DNA of 64,000 bases from Mycobacterium sp. PS03-16. GTDB taxonomy: Bacteria > Actinomycetota > Actinomycetes > Mycobacteriales > Mycobacteriaceae. The position numbers and the translations under genes are program-made. Position 1 is the stretch's first letter. Each line of letters starts with the position of its first letter. Under the pieces are notes generated by a model. It saw only the letters and a program-made list of their open reading frames with translations, was not told the origin of the DNA and made no database searches. The DNA lies in contig NZ_SPQO01000008.1 of NCBI RefSeq assembly GCF_004570325.1, positions 1 to 64,000 on the forward strand, in the 5' to 3' direction. Below, piece by piece: positions 56,314-64,000 of the stretch.

Positions 56314-57183
56314 ATGCTGAGCGGTATGGAACAGTACCGCCGCGACCACCTGGTGTTCGACGTTCGTGACGCGGGCCCCGCGGACGGGCCCGTCGTCGTG
56401 CTGCTGCACGGCTTCCCGCAGCGCAACAGCATGTGGGCACCCGTCATCGACCGGCTCACCGCCCAGGGGTACCGATGCCTGGCACCCAACCAGCGGGGGT
56501 ATTCGCCCGGTGCCCGGCCGACCCGGCGCCGCGACTACGTGATGAGCGAACTGGTCGCCGACATCGGCGCGCTGATCGACGCGAGCGGCGCCGAGCGCGT
56601 CCACCTGGTCGGCCACGACTGGGGCGCCGCGGTCGCGTGGGCGGTCGCGAGCGAGATGCCCGACCGGTTGGCGACCGTGACGCCGGTGTCGGTGCCGCAC
56701 CCCGGAGCGTTCCTGCGGGCGATTCCGACCAGCCGCCAGGGCATCGCGTCCTGGTACATGTACTTCTTCCAGCTGCCGTTCCTGCCGGAGTTCGCGCTGA
56801 CCGCCCGTGGCGGCGCGATCGCCAAGAAGGCGCTGACCGACATCGGGCTCTCGCCCCAGGCCGCCGACCGTGACGTCGCGGCGATGCTCGAGCCGGGCGC
56901 GCTGCGCGCGGGCATCAACTGGTACCGCGGGCTGCCGCTGTCCAACTTCGCGCAGTCCGGCGGCAAGGTGTCCGTGCCGACGATGTACGTGTGGAGCGAC
57001 GGCGACGCCGCGCTGCTGGACAAGGCGGCCTACAACACCGAGCACTACGTGTCGGGGGAGTACCGCTTCGAGGTGATGCCCGGGGTGTCGCACTGGATCC
57101 CCGAGGAGAAGCCCGACGAGCTGGCCGGCCTGCTGCTCGAGTGGTTCGCCGCGCACCCGATCGCCCGACTCGACACCCGTTAA
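56314..57183 (+). CDS. Alpha/beta-hydrolase, epoxide-hydrolase-like
   Basis: The protein has 289 residues from ATG 56314; ATG 56326 (MEQYRRDHLVFD) is an equally plausible start. The oxyanion-hole HGFP motif (LLHGFPQRNSMWAP), nucleophile elbow VGHDWGAAVAW with Asp, and the late His in PGVSHWIPEEKPDEL define the epoxide hydrolase / haloalkane dehalogenase class. A helical cap lies between (YMYFFQLPFLPEFAL), with tyrosines typical of epoxide hydrolases. The substrate is unknown. Confidence 0.88.
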   Translation: MLSGMEQYRRDHLVFDVRDAGPADGPVVVLLHGFPQRNSMWAPVIDRLTAQGYRCLAPNQRGYSPGARPTRRRDYVMSELVADIGALIDASGAERVHLVGHDWGAAVAWAVASEMPDRLATVTPVSVPHPGAFLRAIPTSRQGIASWYMYFFQLPFLPEFALTARGGAIAKKALTDIGLSPQAADRDVAAMLEPGALRAGINWYRGLPLSNFAQSGGKVSVPTMYVWSDGDAALLDKAAYNTEHYVSGEYRFEVMPGVSHWIPEEKPDELAGLLLEWFAAHPIARLDTR

Positions 57184-57196
57184 GTAGGTTGGTCGG

Positions 57197-58105
57197 GTGA
57201 CTGATTCCGGTAAGCCCGCAATCGAGTTCCCTTCCCGCATCGGCGTCTGGTGGGCCAGCGAGACCTGGTCGATCACCGACGCGCAGGACGTCGCCCGCGA
57301 GATCGAAGCACTCGGCTTCGGCTCGCTGTTCATCCCCGAGGTCACCGGCAAGGAGTGCCTGACCCAGTCGGCGGCGTTCCTGTCGGCGACCGACCGGCTG
57401 GTGGTCGGCACCGGCATCGCCAACATCCACATCCGCCTGCCCTCGGCGGCCGAGACCGGGGGCCGCACGCTGAATGCGCTGTTCCCCAACCGCTTCGTGC
57501 TGGGGCTCGGCGTCAGCCACGCACCGCTGGTGGAGCACGGGATGGGGGGCACGTATGCCAAACCGCTGGCCACCATGCGCGCCTACCTGGAGAAGATGGC
57601 CGGGGTGTCCGAGGCCATCGAACCCGGCGCGCCGCGGCCCACGCGGCTGCTGGCCGCGCTCGGCCCGAAGATGATCGAGCTGTCCGGCACCCACGCCGAC
57701 GGCGCCCACCCCTACCTGGTCACGCCCGAGCAGACCCGCACCACGCGCGACATCCTCGGCCCGGACAAGTGGATCGTGTCCGAGCAGGCCGTCGCGATCG
57801 GCGGTGACGACGCCGACCAGCTGCAGCGCGCGCACCAGCACCTCGACGTCTACAGCGGGCTCCCGAACTACCGGAACTCCTGGCTGCGCCAGGGTTTCGA
57901 CGAATCGGACCTGGTGCGCGGCGGGTCGGACCGGTTGGCGCGCGGCATCGTCGGCATGGGCTCGGTGCAGCAGGCCGCCGCGTCGGTGACCGCCCACCTC
58001 GACGCCGGTGCCGACCACGTCGTGGTGCAGGTGCTCGGCGACAACCCGATGGCCGACCCGCGGCCCGCGCTGCGGGAGCTGGCCGGCGAACTCGGGTTGG
58101 GCTGA
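57197..58105 (+). CDS. LLM-class F420-dependent oxidoreductase (TIGR03620-like)
   Basis: The protein has 302 residues; GTG 57197 lies six bases behind TAGGTT (57185-57190), a leaderless start. It has a luciferase-like barrel: WASETWSITDAQDVAREIEALGFGSLFIPEV, TDRLVVGTGIANIHIRLPSAAE and FVLGLGVSHAPLVEHGMGG. It belongs to the actinobacterial subgroup annotated as F420-dependent; the substrate is unknown. It is not related closely to the oxidoreductase at 14658 beyond the fold. Confidence 0.87.
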   Translation: MTDSGKPAIEFPSRIGVWWASETWSITDAQDVAREIEALGFGSLFIPEVTGKECLTQSAAFLSATDRLVVGTGIANIHIRLPSAAETGGRTLNALFPNRFVLGLGVSHAPLVEHGMGGTYAKPLATMRAYLEKMAGVSEAIEPGAPRPTRLLAALGPKMIELSGTHADGAHPYLVTPEQTRTTRDILGPDKWIVSEQAVAIGGDDADQLQRAHQHLDVYSGLPNYRNSWLRQGFDESDLVRGGSDRLARGIVGMGSVQQAAASVTAHLDAGADHVVVQVLGDNPMADPRPALRELAGELGLG

Positions 58106-58112
58106 GTCGGGT

Positions 58113-58556
58113 TCAGCGTCCGGGGAGGCGTTCGGTGACCTCCTGCAGCACCCAGCCGTTGCCGTCGGGGTCGGAGAATGACGCATGCGACCCGTAGCTG
58201 CGGCGTTCCGGGTCCGGCCCGGGCACCCGCGACGCCGTACCGGCGTGAGTGAAGACGCCGGTGGCGTCGTGGAAGACGTCGCTCACCGCGACTCCGCGCG
58301 ATGCGAGGTCGGCCCGTGCGGCGTCGATGTCGGAGACCACCAGGAGAAGCCCCTGTGTCGAGCCGGGCGTCGCCGTGGTGACGCCCTCGCCGAAGATGAC
58401 CGACGCCGATGAGCCGGGCGGGGTCAGCTGCACGACCCGGTACCCCTCACGCACAGGGAAATCCGCGTCCAGGCGCCAGCCGAGTGACTGGTAGAACGCC
58501 TTCGCCCGGTCGACGTCGGAGACGGGGATCACGATGACTTCGAGTTTCATGTCCAT
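58113..58556 (-). CDS. VOC-family (glyoxalase/bleomycin-resistance fold) protein
   Basis: The protein has 147 residues with ATG 58556; ATG 58550 is also in frame. It has paired beta-alpha-beta-beta-beta units: KLEVIVIPVSDVDRAKAFYQSLGWRLDADFP and later SFSDPDGNGWVLQEV with the usual DPDGN turn and Glu ligand. Metal-binding residues are only partly conserved, so catalysis is uncertain. It may be an isomerase, dioxygenase or binding protein. It is convergent with the preceding F420-type gene. Confidence 0.85.
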   Translation of the reverse strand: MDMKLEVIVIPVSDVDRAKAFYQSLGWRLDADFPVREGYRVVQLTPPGSSASVIFGEGVTTATPGSTQGLLLVVSDIDAARADLASRGVAVSDVFHDATGVFTHAGTASRVPGPDPERRSYGSHASFSDPDGNGWVLQEVTERLPGR

Positions 58557-58787
58557 GACGGCACTTCACTTCCTTCTCGGCGTTCGAGCCGTGGCACGAA
58601 AGTCGCGGTTCGGACGGTGTGCGTCCGGTGATGTCACCGGAGTGCTCCGCGGAACGCAGTACACGGGGTCGTCATTCCTGGACTGGGAGGCGCTTCCTCC
58701 CAGCAGTGAGGATGCCGGTCCTGGTGACGCGGATGGCCGGTCGTCGAGAATCGGTTGCACGCAGCGACACTGAAGGAAGGACAGCCG

Positions 58788-59816
58788 ATGACCTCACCAC
58801 TGACGAATCTGGGTGTGCGGCTGCCGGTGATCGCCGCGCCGATGGCCGGCGGGGCGACCACGCCGGCCCTGGTGATCGCCGCCGCGGGCGCGGGCAGCCT
58901 GGGCCTGCTGGCGGCCGGCTACAAGACGCCGCAGAGCCTGCAGAACGAGATCGCCGCCGTCCGCGCCGCGTCGGTTCCGTTCGGCGTCAACCTGTTCGCG
59001 CCGAACCCGGTGCCCATCGACCTCGCGGACTACCGCCGCTACGCGGCCGCGCTGCAACCCGAGGCCGACCGCTTCGGCGTCACCCTGCCCGCCGACCCCA
59101 TCGATGACGACGACCGCTTCGGCGCCAAGATCGACGTGCTGCTGGCCGATCCGGTGCCCGTCGTCAGCTTCACGTTCGGCATCCCGGGCCGCGACGTCAT
59201 CGCCGCGGTGCAGAAGGCGGGCACCACCGTGGTGCAGACCGTCACCTCCGTCGGAGAGGCCGAGGCCGCCGCCGCGGCGGGCGCCGACATGCTCGCCGTG
59301 CAGGCGGTGGTCGCGGGTGGGCATTCCGGGACGCTGTCGCCGGACCGGCTGCCGGCCCCGGTGCCGCTGACCGATCTCGTCGCGCAGGTGAGCGGCGCGG
59401 TGCGGCTGCCGGTCATCGCCGCGGGCGGCGTGGGCACACCAGCTGACGTCACCGCGGTGCTGCGCGCCGGGGCGGCGGCGGTGGCGGTGGGCACGGTGCT
59501 GCTGCGGGCCGACGAGAGCGGCGCGTCGGACACGCACAAGGCCGCGCTGGCCGACCGGTCACGCACCGAGACCGTGCTCACCCGCGCCTTCACCGGACGG
59601 CCCGCCCGCGGCCTGCGCAACCGGTTCATCGACGAGTACGAAGCCGCCGCGCCGCTCGGCTACCCGGCGCTGCATCACCTGACCAGTCCGCTGCGCAAGG
59701 CCGCCGCGGCGGCCGGGGAGGCCGACCTGGTGCACCTGTGGGCGGGCACCGGGTTCCGGCACGCGGCCGAGCAGCCGACGGCGGAGATTCTGCGCGGCCT
59801 CGCCGGGGAGGTGTGA
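58788..59816 (+). CDS. Nitronate monooxygenase / 2-nitropropane dioxygenase-like flavoprotein
   Basis: The protein has 342 residues; ATG 58788 follows GAAGGAAGG (58772-58780). It is a TIM-barrel FMN enzyme: PVIAAPMAGGATTPALVIAAAGAGSLG at the N terminus, VQAVVAGGHSGT with the catalytic His, VIAAGGVGTPADVTAVL and AVAVGTVLL for FMN phosphate binding. It oxidises nitronates such as propionate 3-nitronate. The 231-base gap upstream holds no other gene that I can see. Confidence 0.88.
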   Translation: MTSPLTNLGVRLPVIAAPMAGGATTPALVIAAAGAGSLGLLAAGYKTPQSLQNEIAAVRAASVPFGVNLFAPNPVPIDLADYRRYAAALQPEADRFGVTLPADPIDDDDRFGAKIDVLLADPVPVVSFTFGIPGRDVIAAVQKAGTTVVQTVTSVGEAEAAAAAGADMLAVQAVVAGGHSGTLSPDRLPAPVPLTDLVAQVSGAVRLPVIAAGGVGTPADVTAVLRAGAAAVAVGTVLLRADESGASDTHKAALADRSRTETVLTRAFTGRPARGLRNRFIDEYEAAAPLGYPALHHLTSPLRKAAAAAGEADLVHLWAGTGFRHAAEQPTAEILRGLAGEV

Positions 59817-59891
59817 CGAGACTGAATCTGCGCAGGCGCCCACTCGCACCTTCCCTGCACCACGTCAGTCTCGTGCGGCCGCACGGATGCC

Positions 59892-60599
59892 TCAGGCGGC
59901 TTGCTCGTCCCCGTCGATCGGCGGCGCCGCGATCCCGGCCCGCTTGGCCGCCTTGCGGCGCTTGTAGTACTCGATGAACATCGGCGCCACCGACGCCAGC
60001 ACGATTGCGATGAAGATCGGTTCGAGCAGCTTCTGCACGATCTCGAATTGGCCCAGCCAGTAGCCGAGCAGCGTCAGCCCGACGCCCCAGACGATCGCGC
60101 CGAGGATGTTGAAGATCGCGAACACCGGATAGTTCATCCGCGCGGCGCCCGCCGTCAGCGGGGCCAGCGTCCGCACGATCGGCACGAACCGCGCGACGAC
60201 GATCGCGAACGGCCCGCGCGCCTCGAAGAACAGGTGCGCCTCCTCGAGGTACTTGAGCTTGAGGAAGCGGGCGTTGGGCTTGAACATCGCGGTGCCCAGG
60301 TTGCGGCCGATCCAGTAGCCCACCTGACCACCGAGGATCGCCGCGATCGGGATGAACACCAGCAGTTGCCAGAGCTGGAAGTTGATGGCGTCGCCACCCT
60401 CCTCCGCGACGGCCGCGGTGCCCGCGGCCAGCATGCCGGCCACGAACAGCAGCGAGTCGCCGGGCAGGATCGGGAACAGCACCCCGGACTCGACGAACAC
60501 CACGACCAGCAGGCCGATCAGCGCCCAGGTCCCGAAGTACCCGAGCAGCGTCATCGGGTCCAGGAAATCGGGCATCAGGGCCAGATGGGTGGTGGTCAT
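59892..60599 (-). CDS. DedA-family membrane protein
   Basis: The protein has 235 residues, starting at ATG 60599 behind AAGGAG. Several membrane helices are visible, plus the DedA signature: ESGVLFPILPGDSLLFVAGMLAAG, AILGGQVGYWIGRNLG and RFVPIVRTLAPLTAGAARM with the conserved Arg-Pro-Thr-Gly region. DedA proteins scramble or recycle undecaprenyl phosphate and phospholipids and affect envelope homeostasis. The neighbourhood with fba matches Rv0364-Rv0363c. Confidence 0.9.
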   Translation of the reverse strand: MTTTHLALMPDFLDPMTLLGYFGTWALIGLLVVVFVESGVLFPILPGDSLLFVAGMLAAGTAAVAEEGGDAINFQLWQLLVFIPIAAILGGQVGYWIGRNLGTAMFKPNARFLKLKYLEEAHLFFEARGPFAIVVARFVPIVRTLAPLTAGAARMNYPVFAIFNILGAIVWGVGLTLLGYWLGQFEIVQKLLEPIFIAIVLASVAPMFIEYYKRRKAAKRAGIAAPPIDGDEQAA

Positions 60600-60734
60600 G
60601 GCTCCTTAAGATACCGGCGCATCCTTGCCGTTCGCCGACGCCGACGAGCCCGCGCCGCGATTCCCGCCGGCGTACCCCGGGTATTCCAGCTGGCTGCAAT
60701 ACGCGACCGGGTTCGCGCCGATAGTGTTCGATGC

Positions 60735-61748
60735 ATGTCCACGCATAAGGCAGTGCACGTCGAATCCGCCGGTCAGCCGCTCACGCTCGTCGACGTCGAG
60801 ACCGGGTCACCGCAGCCCGGCCAGGTCCGCATCGACGTCGCCGCCTGTGGCGTGTGCGGCACCGATCACGCCTTCGTCAACGGCGGCTTCCCGGGCCTGA
60901 ACTGGCCCATCACCCCCGGCCACGAGATCGCCGGCACCATCGCCGAGGTCGGCGACGGCGTCGACCAGTGGGCCGTCGGCGACCGGGTCGCGGTCGGCTG
61001 GTTCGGCGGCAACTGCAACACCTGCATCCCGTGCCGCAAGGGCATGTTCATGCAGTGCGTCAACATGCAGGTGCCCAGCTGGCACTATCCCGGCGGATAC
61101 GCCGAAACGGTCGTCGTGCCCGCCACCGCGCCGGCCCGGATCCCCGACGGGTTGTCGTTCGCCGAGGCGGCGCCGATGGGCTGCGCCGGTGTCACCACGT
61201 TCAACGGGCTGCGCCAGACGAGGGCCGTCGCCGGTGACCTGGTCGCCGTGCTGGGTGTCGGCGGCCTCGGCCACCTCGGCGTGCAGTTCGCCCGGGCGAT
61301 GGGCTTCGAGACCGTCGCGATCGCCCGCGGCGCCGACAAGGAGGCCGACGCGCGCGAACTCGGCGCCCATCACTACATCGACTCCACCGCCGGTGACGTC
61401 GCCGCCGCACTGAAAGCCCTCGGCGGCGCCAAGGTCATCCTCGCGACGGCCGCCAACTCCACGGCGATGGGTCAGACCGTCGGCGGGCTCGGCCCGCAGG
61501 GTGAGCTGATCATCGTCGGCGTCACCCCCGACCCGCTGCCGATCAGCCCGCTGGACCTGATCAACGACGGCCTGTCGGTGACCGGTCACCCGTCGGGCAC
61601 CGCCCGCGACGTCGAGGAGACCATGCACTTCGCCCTGCAGAGCGGCGTGCGGGCGCGGATCCAGGAGATGCCGCTGGCCGATGCGGCCGAGGCGTACGCC
61701 GCGATGGACGAGGGCCGCGCGCGGTACCGGATGGTTCTCACGATGTGA
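60735..61748 (+). CDS. Zinc-dependent alcohol dehydrogenase
   Basis: The protein has 337 residues; ATG 60735 lies seven bases behind TAGTGT (60722-60727), a leaderless start. The catalytic zinc site is CGVCGTDH plus GHE (PGHEIAGTI). The structural zinc site is CNTCIPCRKGMFMQC. The NAD(P) Rossmann motif is GVGGLGHLGVQFARAMG. It belongs to the MDR family of primary alcohol/aldehyde reductases. fba lies 30 bases downstream with its own promoter-like box, so cotranscription is optional. Confidence 0.92.
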   Translation: MSTHKAVHVESAGQPLTLVDVETGSPQPGQVRIDVAACGVCGTDHAFVNGGFPGLNWPITPGHEIAGTIAEVGDGVDQWAVGDRVAVGWFGGNCNTCIPCRKGMFMQCVNMQVPSWHYPGGYAETVVVPATAPARIPDGLSFAEAAPMGCAGVTTFNGLRQTRAVAGDLVAVLGVGGLGHLGVQFARAMGFETVAIARGADKEADARELGAHHYIDSTAGDVAAALKALGGAKVILATAANSTAMGQTVGGLGPQGELIIVGVTPDPLPISPLDLINDGLSVTGHPSGTARDVEETMHFALQSGVRARIQEMPLADAAEAYAAMDEGRARYRMVLTM

Positions 61749-61778
61749 TCCGGCCCCGGGAGGGGGATACTGGCAGAC

Positions 61779-62816
61779 ATGCCGATCGCCACGCCCGAGG
61801 TCTACGCCGAGATGCTCACCCGCGCCAAGGAGCACTCGTTCGCCTTCCCGGCCATCAACTGCACGTCGTCGGAGACCGTCAACGCCGCGATCAAGGGGTT
61901 CGCCGACGCCGGTAGCGACGGAATCATTCAATTCTCCACCGGCGGTGCGGAGTTCGCGTCGGGACTCGGGGTGAAGGACATGGTGACGGGGGCGGTGGCG
62001 CTGGCCGAGTTCGCCCACGTGATCGCCGCGAAGTACCCGGTCACCGTCGCGCTGCACACCGACCACTGCCCGAAGGACAAGCTCGACACGTACGTGCGCC
62101 CGCTGCTGGCGCTCTCCGCCGAACGGGTCGGCGCCGGCCGTGATCCGCTGTTCCAGTCGCACATGTGGGACGGGTCGGCGGTGCCGATCGACGAGAACCT
62201 GTCGATCGCGCAGGAGCTGCTCGCCCAGGCCGCGGCCGCCAAGATCGTCCTCGAGGTCGAGATCGGGGTGGTCGGCGGCGAGGAGGACGGTGTCGAGGCC
62301 GAGATCAACGACAAGCTCTACACCACGCCCGAGGACTTCGAGAAGACCGTCGACGCGCTCGGCGCCGGTGAGCGCGGCCGCTACCTGCTGGCGGCGACGT
62401 TCGGCAACGTGCACGGCGTGTACAAGCCCGGCAACGTCAAACTCAAGCCGGAGGTACTCGCCGAAGGGCAGAAGGTGGCCGCCGCCAAGCTCGGATTGTC
62501 CGGTGACGCGCAGCCGTTCGACTTCGTGTTCCACGGCGGCTCAGGGTCGCTGAAGTCGGAGATCGAGGACGCGCTGCGCTACGGCGTGGTCAAGATGAAC
62601 GTCGACACCGACACCCAGTACGCATTCACCCGCCCGCTGGCCGGGCACATGTTCACCAACTACGACGGCGTGCTCAAGGTCGACGGCGAGGTGGGCAACA
62701 AGAAGGTCTACGACCCGCGCAGCTACCTGAAGAAGGCCGAGGCGGGGATGAGCGAGCGGGTCGTCGAGGCCTGCCGGGATCTGCACAGCGCGGGCCGAAG
62801 CGTCTCCGCCGGGTGA
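61779..62816 (+). CDS. fba: Class II fructose-bisphosphate aldolase
   Basis: The protein has 345 residues; ATG 61779 lies seven bases behind GATACT. It cleaves fructose 1,6-bisphosphate to DHAP and glyceraldehyde 3-phosphate using zinc. Conserved blocks are VALHTDHCPKDKLDTY (catalytic Asp and zinc His), EVEIGVVGGEEDG, ATFGNVHGVYKPGNVKL (zinc His), FHGGSGS (zinc His, phosphate loop) and KMNVDTDTQYAFTRP. The length is that of the essential mycobacterial enzyme Rv0363c. A nested palindrome forms the end of the transcript. Confidence 0.97.
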   Translation: MPIATPEVYAEMLTRAKEHSFAFPAINCTSSETVNAAIKGFADAGSDGIIQFSTGGAEFASGLGVKDMVTGAVALAEFAHVIAAKYPVTVALHTDHCPKDKLDTYVRPLLALSAERVGAGRDPLFQSHMWDGSAVPIDENLSIAQELLAQAAAAKIVLEVEIGVVGGEEDGVEAEINDKLYTTPEDFEKTVDALGAGERGRYLLAATFGNVHGVYKPGNVKLKPEVLAEGQKVAAAKLGLSGDAQPFDFVFHGGSGSLKSEIEDALRYGVVKMNVDTDTQYAFTRPLAGHMFTNYDGVLKVDGEVGNKKVYDPRSYLKKAEAGMSERVVEACRDLHSAGRSVSAG

Positions 62817-62863
62817 TTTCGGTGTAGCTGGTCGCGCCGAGCGCGACGACGTACACCGAAATC
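62815..62863. terminator. Nested palindrome between convergent fba and membrane-protein genes
   Basis: The outer stem GATTTCGGTGTA (62815-62826) pairs perfectly with TACACCGAAATC (62852-62863). Inside it, GTCGCGC (62831-62837) pairs with GCGCGAC (62841-62847), with four-base internal loops. It starts on the fba stop codon and ends five bases before the stop of the leftward gene, so it can end transcription from both sides. Confidence 0.7.
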
Positions 62864-62867
62864 GCGA

Positions 62868-63698
62868 CTAGGGCGTGGGCGCCTGGCAGATCTTCCACTG
62901 GTCGTCGCGGTACATCAGGTCGAAGCTGCGGGTCGATCGGGTCTGGGGCGCGAACGCCATGAAGGTCGTCACGTTGGCTTCGGCGTGGTCGCCGTTGATC
63001 ACGATCTGGTCCACGCTGGCCACCACCGGGTACTGCTTGGCGGCGGCCACCCGCTCGTGGGTCTCCGCCCACGAGCGGTCGTCGTAGCCGACGTAGCTGT
63101 CGCGGGTGGCCCCGCAGGTGATGCCGCGCAGCGTGGCCAGGTCGCCGTTCTGGATCGCCACGTCGAACTGTTCGATCGTCGCGCGGACCTGCTCCTCCTG
63201 CGAGGCCGCCGACCCCGGACCGCGGGTCAGCAGGATGGTGCCCAGCACCGCGATCGCCACCAGCGCCGCGATCACCAGCACCACCGCGATCACCCAGCCC
63301 CAGCTGCGCTTGGCCGGCTGCGGGGGACGCGGCGCGTCGCCACGTGCGGGGATCACCTGGGGTCCGGCGGCCTTCTGCGCGGTGAACGGTTCGGTGACCG
63401 CACCGGCCTCGGAGCGGGGGAACACCTCGGTGGCCGGGTCCGGCGGCCGGTCGATCTTCTGCGTCGACCCGGCGTCGAAGCCCGACGGCGCGGTGAAGCG
63501 GCGTTCGCCCTGGCTCGGGTCGTCGGGGTGCGGTGCCCCCGGCGGCGGGTGCGGGGAGATCACCTCGGTGGCGGGTTCGTGGTCGGTGGACGGCGACGGC
63601 ACCGTGGGGTCGTCGGGGCCGGTCGGCCCACCGGGATCACCCGCTGCCGACGGCACGGTCGGCTCGTCGCCCTGTTCGGGCCCTCGTGGGTTCGACAT
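62868..63698 (-). CDS. Membrane protein with disordered N terminus and NTF2-like exterior domain (Rv0361-type)
   Basis: The protein has 276 residues, starting at ATG 63698. Residues 1-130 are Pro/Asp/Thr-rich and cytosolic (EPTVPSAAGDPG, TQKIDRPPDPATEV), of the kind often phosphorylated by mycobacterial Ser/Thr kinases. One helix at about 133-157 (WVIAVVLVIAALVAIAVLGTILL) follows. The exterior domain of about 115 residues (EEQVRATIEQFDVAIQNGDLATLRGITCG onward) looks like the NTF2-like DUF4878 fold with two cysteines. The fba-adjacent position matches Rv0361. The function is unknown. Confidence 0.82.
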   Translation of the reverse strand: MSNPRGPEQGDEPTVPSAAGDPGGPTGPDDPTVPSPSTDHEPATEVISPHPPPGAPHPDDPSQGERRFTAPSGFDAGSTQKIDRPPDPATEVFPRSEAGAVTEPFTAQKAAGPQVIPARGDAPRPPQPAKRSWGWVIAVVLVIAALVAIAVLGTILLTRGPGSAASQEEQVRATIEQFDVAIQNGDLATLRGITCGATRDSYVGYDDRSWAETHERVAAAKQYPVVASVDQIVINGDHAEANVTTFMAFAPQTRSTRSFDLMYRDDQWKICQAPTP

Positions 63699-63796
63699 CC
63701 CTGCTGCGTTCCTCCTCCAACGACGCTACGGGTGGAGCTTATCGAGCGATTCGAGCCGATGGCCGCACGCCGCGACCGGCACGGCACAATGTCCTT

Positions 63797-64000
63797 CATG
63801 ACGCGGATGGGTGATCTTCTCGGGCCGGATCCGGTGTTCCTGCCGGGCGATCCGGCGGCCGAGGCGGAACTGGCGGCGAATGAGAACCCGGCGATCGTCG
63901 CGGCGGCGCATCCGTCGGCGTCGGTGGCGTGGGCCCAGCTGGCCGAGGACGCGCTGGCCGCCGATCAGGCCGTCACCGCGTACGCCTACGCCCGCACCGG
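63797..64000 (+). CDS. DUF3151 family protein, partial (5' end only)
   Basis: The first 68 residues are visible before the window ends. ATG 63797 gives MTRMGDLLGPDPVFLPGDP; an in-frame ATG at 63788 is possible. AAEAELAANENPAIVAAAHPSASVAWAQLAEDALAADQAVTAYAYARTG has the helical pattern of the actinobacterial DUF3151 family (Rv0360c in M. tuberculosis, about 145 residues). It is a small cytosolic protein of unknown function, divergent from the membrane protein gene. Confidence 0.8.

Overview
The window is GC-rich, densely coded actinobacterial DNA whose gene content is that of a Mycobacterium, most likely a rapid grower of the Mycolicibacterium type. The evidence is an iniR/iniBAC cell-envelope stress locus, a dnaK-grpE-dnaJ-hspR operon and clpB each preceded by a HAIR operator, an espA/espC/espD-like set of type VII secretion accessory genes, F420-type luciferase-like oxidoreductases, many lipoproteins and Thr/Pro-tailed membrane proteins, and a gene order (clpB, LysR, XdhC, coxMSL, coxDGE, DedA, fba, DUF3151) that recalls the Rv0339-Rv0385 part of the M. 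tuberculosis chromosome. No tRNA, rRNA, CRISPR array, insertion sequence or phage gene was seen. No gene-free stretch exceeds about 300 bases.

Region 1 (1-10006) is the isoniazid-inducible envelope locus. An Hsp70-like gene and iniR run leftward. An IniB-like gene, iniB, iniA, iniC and a second, membrane-anchored Hsp70-like gene run rightward. The IniB-like gene and iniB have almost superimposable promoters, 5' leaders of equal length that each carry a perfect hairpin, and a strong terminator or hairpin behind each gene. This suggests one stress signal read by two transcription units. Dynamin-like GTPases enclosed by two degenerate Hsp70 ATPases with Pro/Thr tails form the most interesting and least explained set in the window.

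Region 2 (10089-20842, all leftward) holds a GreA-like factor, a D-amino-acid dehydrogenase-like enzyme with a PucR-type regulator, two Thr/Pro-tailed membrane proteins, an F420-type oxidoreductase, a mycothiol/DinB-like protein, a GH15 glucoamylase translationally coupled to zwf, a lipoprotein, and a metallo-beta-lactamase/diiron protein that points away from dnaK.

Region 3 (20966-38131) runs from the HspR-controlled chaperone operon to HspR-controlled clpB. Between them lie a PAP2 phosphatase, aldose epimerase, type II flavohemoglobin, a TetR/permease divergon with two matching operator-like palindromes, a GAP-family membrane protein, a HAD hydrolase, a GtrA protein, the espACD-like operon and a tandem pair of paralogous small membrane proteins.

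Region 4 (38370-46649) has a conserved membrane protein, SDR, lipoprotein, SPOUT methyltransferase, a TetR/MFS pair, a GH76 hydrolase and an NhaA antiporter fused to a DsbA-like domain. Region 5 (46657-56277) is a form I aerobic CO dehydrogenase cluster: LysR, XdhC, coxM, coxS, coxL (with the AYACSFR active-site loop), a second XdhC-like gene, and coxD, coxG and coxE. Region 6 (56314-64000) contains an epoxide-hydrolase-like enzyme, an F420-type oxidoreductase, a VOC protein, a nitronate monooxygenase, DedA, a zinc alcohol dehydrogenase, class II fba, a membrane protein and the start of a DUF3151 gene. Many starts lie 6-7 bases behind a TAnnnT box, the pattern of leaderless mycobacterial transcripts.
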